Assembly: GCA_902794395.1 (NCBI GenBank)
Contig: CADBHB010000002.1
Coordinates: 28,104 to 92,103 of the forward strand
From: an uncultured Ruminococcus sp.
Lineage (GTDB): Bacteria; Bacillota; Clostridia; Oscillospirales; Acutalibacteraceae
Direction of reading: 5' to 3'
Length of the DNA stretch: 64,000 bases
The notes beneath the pieces are model-generated. The model made no database searches and had not been told where the DNA came from. It saw nothing but the letters and a program-made list of their open reading frames with translations. Below are positions 42,688 through 51,371 of this stretch, in pieces. A program made the translations under genes and the position numbers. Position 1 is the first letter of the stretch; the number at the start of each line of letters is the position of its first letter.

Positions 42688-43599
42688 ATGAAAAACATTA
42701 TCGAAGTAAACCATCTGGTCAAGAACTACAAGGACGTAGAAGCGGTGCGCGACATCAGCTTCAGCGTAGAGGAAGGTTCCTTCTTCGCCTTTCTGGGCGT
42801 CAACGGCGCCGGCAAAAGCACCACCATAAACATCCTTTGCACCGTACTGCAAAAGACAGCGGGCGAGGTGAAGATAGGCGGCTTTGATCTGGACAGAGAA
42901 CCATTTAAAATAAAGGACATCATAGGCATAGTATTCCAGGGCAGCGTGCTCGACAAGCAGCTTACCGTCAGGGATAACCTGGTTTCCCGCGCGGCGTACT
43001 ACGGGCTTTCAGCCTCGGAAACCAAGGCGCGCGTGGCAAAGGTCGCCGAGACCTTTGAGCTGCAGGAGCTGCTCAACCGCAGATACGACAAGCTAAGCGG
43101 CGGTCAGAAGCGCCGCGTCGACATCGCCAGAGCGCTGCTGAACCACCCCAAGATACTCTTTTTGGATGAGCCTACTACGGGACTTGACCCCGCCACCCGC
43201 GTCAAGGTGTGGGAAGTCATCCACAAGCTGCGCGAGGAAACGGGGCTGACGGTCTTTTTGACCACCCACTACATGGAGGAGACCGCCCTGTGCGACAAGG
43301 TAGTCATCCTCGACGCGGGACGCATAGCCGCCTCGGGCACGCCTCACAGCCTAAAGCAGGAGCACGCCGGCAGCCGCCTGATATGGTACACCCCGAAAAA
43401 CGCGGAAACGGACGCGCTGCTTGAGGGCGAAGGGCTGCAATATGAATACCACCTCGACTGCTACCGCGTAGCGCTGAACAGCAGCGAAGAGGCGACCGCG
43501 CTGATAAAGAAGCACAGCTCCATAAAGGACTATGAGTTTATCAAGGGAAATATGGACGACGTATTTCTCACCGTAACAGGAAAAAGGTTGGGTGACTGA
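42688..43599 (+). CDS. ABC exporter ATPase (drug/lipid type)
   Basis: The 303-residue ABC protein has Walker A LGVNGAGKSTTI, signature YDKLSGGQKRRVDIARAL, Walker B ILFLDEPTTGLDP and an H-loop in LTTHYMEE. The C-terminal 70 residues are unlike the ABC core and may serve regulation. This is the drug-efflux/DrrA-like class of ABC-2 exporters. Its end overlaps the permease gene start, so they form one operon. The substrate is unknown. Confidence 0.93.
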   Translation: MKNIIEVNHLVKNYKDVEAVRDISFSVEEGSFFAFLGVNGAGKSTTINILCTVLQKTAGEVKIGGFDLDREPFKIKDIIGIVFQGSVLDKQLTVRDNLVSRAAYYGLSASETKARVAKVAETFELQELLNRRYDKLSGGQKRRVDIARALLNHPKILFLDEPTTGLDPATRVKVWEVIHKLREETGLTVFLTTHYMEETALCDKVVILDAGRIAASGTPHSLKQEHAGSRLIWYTPKNAETDALLEGEGLQYEYHLDCYRVALNSSEEATALIKKHSSIKDYEFIKGNMDDVFLTVTGKRLGD

Positions 43600-43600
43600 T

Positions 43601-44533
43601 ATGAACACAGTAAGAACTATTCGCGCCTTCAAGGGCATGACCGTGCGCAACATCAAGGTGTACGGCAAGGACAAGATAGCGCTGCTGCTGTCAATGCTGA
43701 CGCAGATAATTGTGCTGGCACTGTTTTTGCTGTTCATAAAAGACTCGTATCTCAACGAGATAAACAAATCTCTGGGCGACTTGAAAAGCCTGCTCTCAAA
43801 GGGCGAGGTCGAGGCGATAGTGAACTCCTGGCTGGTGGCGGGTGTCGTGGGCACCTCGGTGGTGACCTCCGCGCTCAACGCGCTGTCGGTGATGGTACAC
43901 GACAAGATGGAGCGCATCGACTACGACTACAGCGCCGCCGCGGTAAAGGGCGGCACCGTGGTAATGTCATACTTCTCGGGCGCTATGCTCAGCGCCTTTC
44001 TCACCAGCGCCGTACTGCTTACGGTCGGTCTGCTGTTTCTCGCCGCCACGGGTCCCTTCCTCTACACATTTTTTGATGTGCTGATGCTCTACGGGCTGGT
44101 GTTCCTCGGCTCTGTTTCCTCAACTATGGTACTCATGCTCTTTGTGTCCTTCTTCAAAAAGGACTCCACCCTATCGGCGTTCGGTATTCTGGTATCGGTA
44201 GCGATAGGCTTTGTGGTGGGCGCTTATATGCCCGTTTCGCAGTTCAGCGAAAATGTGCAGACCGTGGTGAATCTGGTGCCCGGCTCACAGATAACCGCCA
44301 TGATGCGCCGCGTACTGATGCAGCCCACGCTCGACAACGCCGACAAGGTGCTAAACGGCGCCGACAACCACGGATTTGCCAAGTCTATGGGCGAGATGTT
44401 CTCTATGAAGCCCCATATCTTCGAGAACGAAACAGGCATGAAGTTCATGCTGGTATACACCCTGGCGGCGATCGCGCTGTTTTTGGCGCTCAACATCGTC
44501 CTCTACCGCTTCAGCTCCAAAAGAAAAGACTGA
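43601..44533 (+). CDS. ABC-2 exporter permease
   Basis: The 310-residue membrane protein has six hydrophobic segments and the ABC-2 permease pattern (VRNIKVYGKDKIALLLSMLTQII at the N terminus, GTSVVTSALNALSVMVHDKMERI, VNLVPGSQITAMMRRVLMQP near the C terminus). A large extracellular segment falls between helices 1 and 2. Two starts are possible: ATG 43601 and a GTG at 43592 that overlaps the ATPase gene. It pairs with the ATPase to export an unknown substrate. Confidence 0.9.
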   Translation: MNTVRTIRAFKGMTVRNIKVYGKDKIALLLSMLTQIIVLALFLLFIKDSYLNEINKSLGDLKSLLSKGEVEAIVNSWLVAGVVGTSVVTSALNALSVMVHDKMERIDYDYSAAAVKGGTVVMSYFSGAMLSAFLTSAVLLTVGLLFLAATGPFLYTFFDVLMLYGLVFLGSVSSTMVLMLFVSFFKKDSTLSAFGILVSVAIGFVVGAYMPVSQFSENVQTVVNLVPGSQITAMMRRVLMQPTLDNADKVLNGADNHGFAKSMGEMFSMKPHIFENETGMKFMLVYTLAAIALFLALNIVLYRFSSKRKD

Positions 44534-44553
44534 TATTTCACTGCACTGCATTT

Positions 44554-44592
44554 ACGGGAAGCATTTACAAGCTTCCCGTTTTTTGCTATAAT
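44554..44592 (+). promoter_or_regulatory. Terminator fused with the trmO promoter
   Basis: ACGGGAAGC, ATTTACAA and GCTTCCCGTTTTTT terminate the ABC operon. The loop supplies a -35 box (TTTACA 44564-44569), 17 bases before TATAAT (44587-44592). The trmO promoter is therefore built into the terminator of its upstream neighbour. Confidence 0.6.
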
Positions 44593-44628
44593 TAAAACAT
44601 AATCACGGTATCATCAAAGGAGTTTGCC

Positions 44629-45309
44629 ATGGACATCACGCCTATCGCGCGGATATACAACGACTTTCCCACCAAATTCGGACTGCCGCGGCAGAGCGGC
44701 ATGAGCGAGCACCTGCTGTCGAAGATAGTTATGGAGCCCGCCTACGCGAATATCGACGCGTTCCGCGGCATAGAGGGCTTTGACTGCCTTTGGCTTATCT
44801 GGGCGTTCAAGCCTATGGGCAAGCGCGCCTGGTCGCCCACGGTGCGGCCGCCGAAGCTGGGCGGCAACAAGCGCACGGGCGTGTTTGCCACGCGCTCACC
44901 CAACCGTCCCAACCCGATAGGACTTACGCGCGTGCGGCTTATTTCGGTGGAGCAGAACGACCGCGAGGGCGTGGTGCTGACAGTCGCCGGCGCCGACCTG
45001 ATGAACGGGACCGAGATACTGGACATCAAACCATATCTCCCCTATGCCGACAGTGTTCCCGACGCGGCGTCGGGCCCCTACGGGATAGACATGCGACCCG
45101 CGCTTGAGGTGGTCATCCCGCCAAAGATCGCCGCGCTGTTTGACGAAAGACAGCTTGCGGCGCTGAGGGAGGTACTCTCCTTCGACCCTCGCCCGGGCTA
45201 TCAGGACGACCCCGAACGGCAATACGGCTTTGCCTACGGACAATATGACATCCGCTTCCGTATAGCGGACGGCACGGTCACCGTCACCGAAGCGGAAAAA
45301 CGAGCATAG
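44629..45309 (+). CDS. trmO: tRNA(t6A37) methyltransferase TrmO-like
   Basis: The 226-residue protein matches TrmO/YaeB (TsaA): PIARIYNDFPTKFGLPRQSG, GFDCLWLIWAFKPMGK, TVRPPKLGGNKRTGVFATRSPNRPNPIGLTRVRL and GTEILDIKPYLPYAD. The enzyme uses S-adenosylmethionine to methylate t6A37 of some tRNAs. The start follows AAAGGAG. It is co-directional with the carboxylesterase gene 12 bases downstream. Confidence 0.92.
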   Translation: MDITPIARIYNDFPTKFGLPRQSGMSEHLLSKIVMEPAYANIDAFRGIEGFDCLWLIWAFKPMGKRAWSPTVRPPKLGGNKRTGVFATRSPNRPNPIGLTRVRLISVEQNDREGVVLTVAGADLMNGTEILDIKPYLPYADSVPDAASGPYGIDMRPALEVVIPPKIAALFDERQLAALREVLSFDPRPGYQDDPERQYGFAYGQYDIRFRIADGTVTVTEAEKRA

Positions 45310-45321
45310 ACAGGAGGTACC

Positions 45322-47121
45322 ATGAAATCCAAACGAATTATTTCCCGCGTTATTTTCATCTTTTTTTCGGCGCTGCTGTTGCTGCTTATGCTCACGGTGC
45401 TGGAGCTTAACAAAAACACCGTTCTCGGCTTTGTGCTGGCCGCCTTTGCCGCCGCCGCTTTTTTCATGGGCTATCGGCTGGTTAAAATAAGGCGCAACAA
45501 GTGGTACCTAAAGCTTGCCCTGTGGGTCGGCTGGGTGGCGGCGTTTGCGGGCGTGCTGTTCCTCACATGGCCGCCTGTTAGGGCGGTGCCTGCCGTCAAG
45601 GTCAAAAACCCCGCCAAAACCGAGGTGCGCACCGTAGCTCAGGGGCAGGTGCAGGGCGTTTTCAACGCCGACAAAAGCGTTGAGGTCTACACAGGCATAC
45701 CCTACGCTCAGCCCCCTGTGGGCGAGCTGCGCTGGAAGGAGCCGCAGGACCCCAAACCGTGGAGCGGCGTGCTTGCGGCAAACAAGTTCGCGCCCATGAG
45801 CATGCAGCCCTCAAATCTGCCTATCTACGATTCGCTGGTGCAGATAATAGGCTATCACGACTACCGCATCTCCCTCGACGATAACTACACACCGCCCATG
45901 AGCGAGGACTCGCTGTATCTCAACATCTGGAAGCCCGCGGGCGACAGCGAACACCTGCCCGTGCTGGTGTACATACACGGCGGCTCGCTGCAAACGGGAC
46001 AGCCGTGGTACGCCGACTACAGTGGCGAAGGGCTTGCCAGGGAGGGCGTTATAGTGGTTAACATGGGCTACCGTCTGGGAGTGTTCGGCTACTACGCCAA
46101 CGAGGAGCTTGCGGCTGAGTCGCCCAACGGCACCACCGGCAACTACGGGCTGCTGGACCAGATCAAGGCGCTGGAATGGGTAAAGCGCAACATCACTTCC
46201 TTCGGCGGCGACCCCGCCAATGTGACCCTGGCGGGAGAATCCGCGGGCGCGGCAAGCGTAAGCGCGCTGTGCACCTCGCCGCTCGCCAAAGGGCTGTTCA
46301 AGCGGGTCATCCTGGAAAGCTCCACCGTCGCCTCCGTCAACCCTCCTCACTCCTTCCGCACTATGGATGATGCGCTTGAGGCGGGACAAAAGACCATGCG
46401 GCAGCTCAACTGCTCCTCGGTGGCGCAGCTGAGAAAGCTATCGGCGAAGGAGCTGGTGGCTCAGGCGAGCAACCATCATCATATGACGGTGGACGGCTAC
46501 GCGCTGACGGAAACACCCTATGAGTCCTATCAAAAGGGCATACACAACGAGCAGGCTATCCTGCACGGCTACAACGAGGAGGAGAGCGCGGCGTTCATCG
46601 TGTTCGACCACGCCAAGCTGAGCAATTACGAGAGCAAGGTGCGCGGGTACTTCAAGGACAGCGCCGATGATATACTCGACCTCTACCCTGCCAAAAGCGA
46701 CGCCGAAGCCGACCGCAACTGGGCTGAGATATACGGCGCGGTGTTCTTTGATTATCCGCACTACTGCCTTAACCGCCTGGCGGTAAAAAACGATATACCC
46801 GTCTATGAGTACCTGTTCGCAAAAACCAACGGCAGGCTGGGCAACTGGCACAGCGGCGAGGAAGTTTACTGCTACGGCAACATCCCCGGCGACTCGCGCC
46901 TTTACGACTCGCGCGACCGCGAGCTGAGCGCCGAGATGGTGGGCTACTGGAAAAACTTCATCACAACTGGCGACCCCAACGGCGGCGGACTGCCGCAGTG
47001 GGAGAAAAACACAGGTTCCGACAGGGTGATGTACTTCGGCGGCGACACCGAGATGCGCGACGAAAAAGAACACGCGCTGTTTGCCGTTTTGGACAAAATG
47101 GACGGCTGGAAGCAGCAATAG
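45322..47121 (+). CDS. Membrane-anchored type-B carboxylesterase
   Basis: The 599-residue protein has three N-terminal transmembrane segments (about 10-26, 34-52 and 63-85), then a type-B carboxylesterase domain: YTGIPYAQPPVGELRW, SEDSLYLNIWKP, VYIHGGSLQTG, the nucleophile elbow LAGESAGAASVSAL (Ser near 310), and ENEYHS-like GNWHSGEEVYC with the catalytic His. The catalytic domain would face outside the cell. The substrate is unknown; carbohydrate esters are plausible in a gut anaerobe. The start follows AGGAGG. Confidence 0.9.
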   Translation: MKSKRIISRVIFIFFSALLLLLMLTVLELNKNTVLGFVLAAFAAAAFFMGYRLVKIRRNKWYLKLALWVGWVAAFAGVLFLTWPPVRAVPAVKVKNPAKTEVRTVAQGQVQGVFNADKSVEVYTGIPYAQPPVGELRWKEPQDPKPWSGVLAANKFAPMSMQPSNLPIYDSLVQIIGYHDYRISLDDNYTPPMSEDSLYLNIWKPAGDSEHLPVLVYIHGGSLQTGQPWYADYSGEGLAREGVIVVNMGYRLGVFGYYANEELAAESPNGTTGNYGLLDQIKALEWVKRNITSFGGDPANVTLAGESAGAASVSALCTSPLAKGLFKRVILESSTVASVNPPHSFRTMDDALEAGQKTMRQLNCSSVAQLRKLSAKELVAQASNHHHMTVDGYALTETPYESYQKGIHNEQAILHGYNEEESAAFIVFDHAKLSNYESKVRGYFKDSADDILDLYPAKSDAEADRNWAEIYGAVFFDYPHYCLNRLAVKNDIPVYEYLFAKTNGRLGNWHSGEEVYCYGNIPGDSRLYDSRDRELSAEMVGYWKNFITTGDPNGGGLPQWEKNTGSDRVMYFGGDTEMRDEKEHALFAVLDKMDGWKQQ

Positions 47122-47251
47122 CCCGCGCCGATTTCAAAGACCATATAATCAAAAATAAATCTTACAATATACAAATCGATCACCGGTGTGACAAAGAAAG
47201 CAATACTCCGTGAAGCTTTCGCTGTCACGCCCACAGCGAAAGGAGTCAAAG

Positions 47252-49195
47252 ATGCATCCCGAAAACGATTACAGAGAAGCGCTGCGTATCGGACAGAGAG
47301 AAGTGCTCGCCGCGCCCGTAAAAAGCGAGAGCAACACCCTTCCGGTGCTCGACAATATCATCCGCCCCGAAAAAGCTTCTACCGTTCACATCGGCGTTGA
47401 GCAGATACCGATGAACCTGATAGTCGGCACTAAAACCGAGGGCAGGGTAAACGCCTTTTCGCCGGGCTTTATGCCGCTTCTGCCCGAGGACACCGAATTT
47501 GCCTCTAAGTGGAAGTCGCTTTACAGCTCGCACATCAACGAGGGCATCCACGACCCGATAAAGGTGTACGAGTACCTCCACCGCTACTACGTCGAGGAGG
47601 GCAACAAGCGCGTAAGCGTGCTGAAATACTGCGGCGCGTACAGCATAGCGGCCGACGTCACCCGCGTCCTGCCCGAGCAGACCGACAGCGACGAGGTCAA
47701 GCTGTATATGGAGTACGTTGAGTTCAACCGCAGCAGCAAGATAAACTTCATTGAATTTTCCAAAAGCGGCAGCTACCGCGAGCTGCTGCGCGCCATAGGC
47801 AAGTCCGCAGACGGCCCTTGGAGCGACGACGAACGCATGGAGCTTTCGAGCGTGTATTACCGTTTTGAGAAGGCTTACTACAAAAACCGCGGAGAAAAGC
47901 TGAAAACCACCGTAGCCGACGCCATGCTAAGCTACATCAAGGTCTACGGTTACGCGCAGCTGCTTGAGGAGAGCAGCGAGGACATAGAAAACAACCTTAA
48001 AAAGATGTGGGAGGAGGTCGCCCTTAACGAACAGAACGAGGCGATCGAGCTGAAAACCGTGCCCGGCGAGGAAAAGGAGATAAAGCAGTCGGTGCTTGCC
48101 AAGGTGCTGCCCATTGCCAAGCCGGCAAAGCTTAAGGCGGCGTTCGTATACGATGTATCTCCCGAAAAATCCGGCTGGGTATCCGACCACGAGGCAGGCA
48201 GGCAATACGCGCAGACGGTACTGGGAGAGCTGGTAGAAACGCAGGCGTACACCTGCGGCGGCGAAGCCGTCTACCCCGAGGTGCTGGAGCAGGCGATTGC
48301 CGAGGGTTGCGGGCTTATCTTCACCACCTCGCCGCGCATGCTGCAGGCTTCTCTGCGCACGGCGGTGGAGCATCCCGATATTATCGTTATGAACTGCTCG
48401 CTCAACACCTCTCACCGCTATCTGCGCACCTATTATACGCGGATGTACGAGGTGAAGTTCATTCTGGGGCTTATCGCCGGCTCGCTGACAAAAAGCGGAC
48501 GGCTGGGATATGTATGCGACTACCCCATTTACGGTCAGATCGCGGGCATCAACGCCTTTGCCCTGGGCGCGCAGATGGCAAATCCCGGTTCAAAGGTATG
48601 TCTGGAATGGTCGTCGGTAAAGGGCGCTAAGGAAGCGGCTCTGGCGCTGAACCGCCAAAACATACACCTTATCTCATCTCAGGACACCTCGCGCTACACC
48701 GAGGACGACCGCTCAAGCTTCGGGCTGTCGCACATAGACGGCGACAAAACCGAGCTGCTCGCCGTGCCGGTGTGGAAATGGGGCGTGTACTACGAAAAGC
48801 TGCTGCGCTCTGTGCTTGACAAGACGATAAAAAGCGAGTACGACAACACGGCGCGCGCGCTGAATTATTACTGGGGAATGTCGGCGGGCGTGGTCGACAT
48901 AGAGTACGCTCCCGCGCTGCCGCTGGCGTCAAGGCGCTTTGCCGACTTCTTCCGCAGCAGCCTGATAAACGAGGCGGGAAAGCCGTTTTTGACTCCGTTT
49001 TACACTCAGAGCGGCGAGATAATCGGCGAGGGTCAAACAGAACTTACCCTTGAGCAGATAATCAACATGGACTATCTGGTAGACAACGTGGAGGGCAGCA
49101 TCCCCGTATATCAGGAGCTTACCGATATGGGCAAGGCGACGGTGGAGACCGTCGGCGTACGCCAGGCAAAGCAGGAAGCAGAGGTGGAAGCATGA
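47252..49195 (+). CDS. Cytoplasmic BMP-family (nucleoside-binding) protein with a ParB-like N-terminal domain
   Basis: The ATG at 47252 follows AAAGGAG; upstream in-frame codons lie in the leader. The N-terminal 150 residues contain a ParB/Srx-like segment: IGVEQIPMNLIVGTKTEGR, then YYVEEGNKRVSVLKY. The C-terminal 330 residues (from about KAAFVYDVSPEKSG) are a BMP/Med periplasmic-binding fold of the type that binds purine nucleosides. There is no signal peptide or lipobox, so the protein should be intracellular, unlike usual transporter-bound BMP proteins. Its end overlaps the phosphoesterase start (ATGA). Confidence 0.75.
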   Translation: MHPENDYREALRIGQREVLAAPVKSESNTLPVLDNIIRPEKASTVHIGVEQIPMNLIVGTKTEGRVNAFSPGFMPLLPEDTEFASKWKSLYSSHINEGIHDPIKVYEYLHRYYVEEGNKRVSVLKYCGAYSIAADVTRVLPEQTDSDEVKLYMEYVEFNRSSKINFIEFSKSGSYRELLRAIGKSADGPWSDDERMELSSVYYRFEKAYYKNRGEKLKTTVADAMLSYIKVYGYAQLLEESSEDIENNLKKMWEEVALNEQNEAIELKTVPGEEKEIKQSVLAKVLPIAKPAKLKAAFVYDVSPEKSGWVSDHEAGRQYAQTVLGELVETQAYTCGGEAVYPEVLEQAIAEGCGLIFTTSPRMLQASLRTAVEHPDIIVMNCSLNTSHRYLRTYYTRMYEVKFILGLIAGSLTKSGRLGYVCDYPIYGQIAGINAFALGAQMANPGSKVCLEWSSVKGAKEAALALNRQNIHLISSQDTSRYTEDDRSSFGLSHIDGDKTELLAVPVWKWGVYYEKLLRSVLDKTIKSEYDNTARALNYYWGMSAGVVDIEYAPALPLASRRFADFFRSSLINEAGKPFLTPFYTQSGEIIGEGQTELTLEQIINMDYLVDNVEGSIPVYQELTDMGKATVETVGVRQAKQEAEVEA

Positions 49196-49779
49196 GAATA
49201 CTTGCGGTCTCGGACGTTCCGTCCGACCGGTACTACAAGTTCTATCAGCCGGGGCGGCTGAACGGTTTTGACCTTATACTATCCTGCGGCGATCTAAGCC
49301 CCGAATACACCGAGTTTCTGGTGACGCTGGCAAACTGTCCGCTGGTTTACGTCCACGGCAACCACGACTCCTGCTACAAGCGCGATCCCGAGGGCTGCAT
49401 TTGCGCGGACGGCAGACTGGTAGAGGTGAACGGGCTGCGCATTTTGGGTATGGGAGGCTCATACCGCTACCGCAGCGGCAAATACATGTACACCGAAAAG
49501 CAGATGAACCGGCGCATCGGCGGGATAGAGTCGCTGCTGCGCAAGACCCACGGCTTCGACATCCTGCTTACCCACGCGCCCGCCTTTGGGCTGAATGACC
49601 TTGACGACCTTCCGCACAGGGGCTTTGAGTGCTTTAACACCCTGCTGGAAAAGTATGAGCCGTCGTATTTCATCCACGGTCACATCCACCTCAACTACGG
49701 CTACCGCATACCGCAGAAAACCACGAAGGGAAACACCATCGTCATCAACGCCTTCGACCATTGTATAATCGAAATATAG
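49192..49779 (+). CDS. Calcineurin-like metallophosphoesterase
   Basis: The 195-residue protein has the metallophosphoesterase motifs AVSDVPSDRYY (near 5-15), SCGDLSPEYTEF, VHGNHDS (about 55-61), LTHAP and a C-terminal FIHGHIHLNYG. It starts with ATGA overlap to the BMP-domain gene, so the two proteins are probably made together. The first motif's usual DxH has become DVP, with D7 retained but the histidine lost. It acts on nucleotide or phosphoester substrates; a link to the nucleoside-binding BMP fold is plausible. Confidence 0.88.
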   Translation: MRILAVSDVPSDRYYKFYQPGRLNGFDLILSCGDLSPEYTEFLVTLANCPLVYVHGNHDSCYKRDPEGCICADGRLVEVNGLRILGMGGSYRYRSGKYMYTEKQMNRRIGGIESLLRKTHGFDILLTHAPAFGLNDLDDLPHRGFECFNTLLEKYEPSYFIHGHIHLNYGYRIPQKTTKGNTIVINAFDHCIIEI

Positions 49780-49796
49780 CAAGTGCCGCGAAAGGC

Positions 49797-49828
49797 AAAA
49801 GGGCTGTTGCAAACGCAACAGCCCTTTT
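49797..49828. terminator. Bidirectional terminator after the phosphoesterase gene
   Basis: AAAAGGGCTGTTGC, AAAC and GCAACAGCCCTTTT form a perfect stem between two converging genes. Confidence 0.85.
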
Positions 49829-49901
49829 GATGTGTGTTATTGTTTTGTATCGATCTCACTTTTTGAAAGGCTTTGTCCGCCTTTTAGCCAAAGAGCGCGA
49901 A

Positions 49902-50663
49902 TCAGGTCTGTATACGGAACACCACGCGGCGCGAAGCCTCGCTGTCCACGCTTCCGTCCGCCTTCATCACGGGGAAGTCGCTTGAATAGCCCTTAGCCTC
50001 GAGATAGTTGTTAAGCTCGGGGTGGATCTGCAGGCAGTACGACTTGACATTGTTGGCGCGGTTCTCGGAGAGGGTCTGGTTGTACTCGTGAGTACCCGTG
50101 GTGTCGGTGTGTCCCTCAATGATGATCTTGCTGATCTCGTCCTTGGTGCCGTCGGTAAATACCGCCTCCACATAGGCGTCCAGGAAGTTCTTCATGCTTG
50201 TTTTGCCGTCTTCGGACAGCTCGGCGCTGTCAAAGCCGAACAGCACGGCGGAATCGAGCGTCACCGCACCTGTTTCATCGTCGATGGTGCAGCCCTCTAT
50301 GCCCTGCAGTTTTGTGTGCAGTTTGGGTATGGTCTGCTCTCTGACCTCATAGGACGGGATGTCAAAGGTTATCTGCTGCAGAGTGAATGTCTCCATGGTG
50401 TATTCCTTCACGGAATACGCCTCAATGGAAAGCGGCGCCATAGTTTGCAGCTGCAAGGCTGAAAAGCCCTGCGTCTCCGCGGCGCTGCCCGCAGTCGAGG
50501 CGGATGTCGCAGCGGTGCTTGCGGCGGTCGAGGGCGCGGCAGTGGTGTCCTGCTCGGCTTTGGAGTCGTTCTTTTTAGAGGTGCACGACGTGGCAGCCGC
50601 GATCGCCATTATCACCGTCAGCGCGACGGCGGCAACAGCTGCCGGTTTCTTGTTTTCTTTCAT
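49902..50663 (-). CDS. OmpA-domain lipoprotein
   Basis: The 253-residue protein has a signal ending TSCTSKK (lipobox Cys near 27), a Ser/Thr/Ala-rich linker (28-62), and an OmpA C-terminal-like domain from about 130: FGFDSAELSEDGKTSMKNFL, IIEGHTDTTGTHEYNQTLSENRANNVKSYC and SRRVVFRI. In Gram-negatives this domain grips the peptidoglycan. Here, in a Gram-positive-type lineage, it should tether the lipoprotein to the wall from the membrane side. No membrane motor gene lies adjacent. Confidence 0.9.
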   Translation of the reverse strand: MKENKKPAAVAAVALTVIMAIAAATSCTSKKNDSKAEQDTTAAPSTAASTAATSASTAGSAAETQGFSALQLQTMAPLSIEAYSVKEYTMETFTLQQITFDIPSYEVREQTIPKLHTKLQGIEGCTIDDETGAVTLDSAVLFGFDSAELSEDGKTSMKNFLDAYVEAVFTDGTKDEISKIIIEGHTDTTGTHEYNQTLSENRANNVKSYCLQIHPELNNYLEAKGYSSDFPVMKADGSVDSEASRRVVFRIQT

Positions 50664-50760
50664 GTTTTCATCTCCCGAAAATATTTATCCGCGTTCGCGG
50701 AAAGTGTTCATATCCATTATACACCGCAGCTTTTAAAAAGTCATCCCCAAAACGGCGGAA

Positions 50761-51336
50761 TCATTCAAAAAACTCCACAGCGCCGTCTGCAAGGTGATAT
50801 ATCGCGCCGACCACGCGCAGCCCGTGCTCCTCTTCCTCGTGGATGGCAAGGCTGCTTTCGATTACGTCTATACTGCGGCGCACGTTCAAGCGGCACGCCT
50901 TGTCCTCATCGGTCTCGCTGCCGATGGCAAGGCGTATCTCGTCGGTGATAAACTTGATGTAGCCGTCGGGGTCGTGGTGGATGGCTGCCTCCACTGCTCC
51001 GCAGTGATCGTGTCCCATCACGACGATAAGCTTTACGCCGAGGTGCGAGGCGGCGTATTCCACCGAGCCGAGCTGATGGTCGTCCATCACATTTCCCGCC
51101 ACACGGATAACAAAAAGCTCGCCTATGCCTGCGCCGAAAATGCTTTCAGGTATTACGCGCGAATCCGAGCAGGATATTACGACAGCGTACGGATGCTGCC
51201 CGTTTTCGCAGGTGTCAAGCCGCTTTGCGGGCGAAAGGTCGCCGCGGCAGCAGGCGCTGTTTAAAAACGCCGCGTTGCCGAGCTTGAGCTTTTCCAGCGC
51301 TTCGGCGGCGCTGAGATTTGGCTTATTGTGTCCCAT
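50761..51336 (-). CDS. Beta-class carbonic anhydrase
   Basis: The 191-residue enzyme interconverts CO2 and bicarbonate. Zinc ligands are visible in ISCSDSRVIPE (Cys, Asp dyad with Arg) and VMGHDHCGAVEAA (His, Cys). RVAGNVMDDHQLGSVEYA is the class signature. The length fits the beta class. It lies between the OmpA-domain lipoprotein and the ABC exporter, with no shared operon evident. No signal peptide is present, so it is cytoplasmic. Confidence 0.95.
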   Translation of the reverse strand: MGHNKPNLSAAEALEKLKLGNAAFLNSACCRGDLSPAKRLDTCENGQHPYAVVISCSDSRVIPESIFGAGIGELFVIRVAGNVMDDHQLGSVEYAASHLGVKLIVVMGHDHCGAVEAAIHHDPDGYIKFITDEIRLAIGSETDEDKACRLNVRRSIDVIESSLAIHEEEEHGLRVVGAIYHLADGAVEFFE

Positions 51337-51371
51337 ATTATCAATCTCCTTATAGATTTCGCGTCGGCTTT

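Noticed and set aside
47122-47251. Riboswitch before the BMP-domain gene
   Set aside because: No conserved aptamer core was found in this 130-base leader, despite the nucleoside-binding product.
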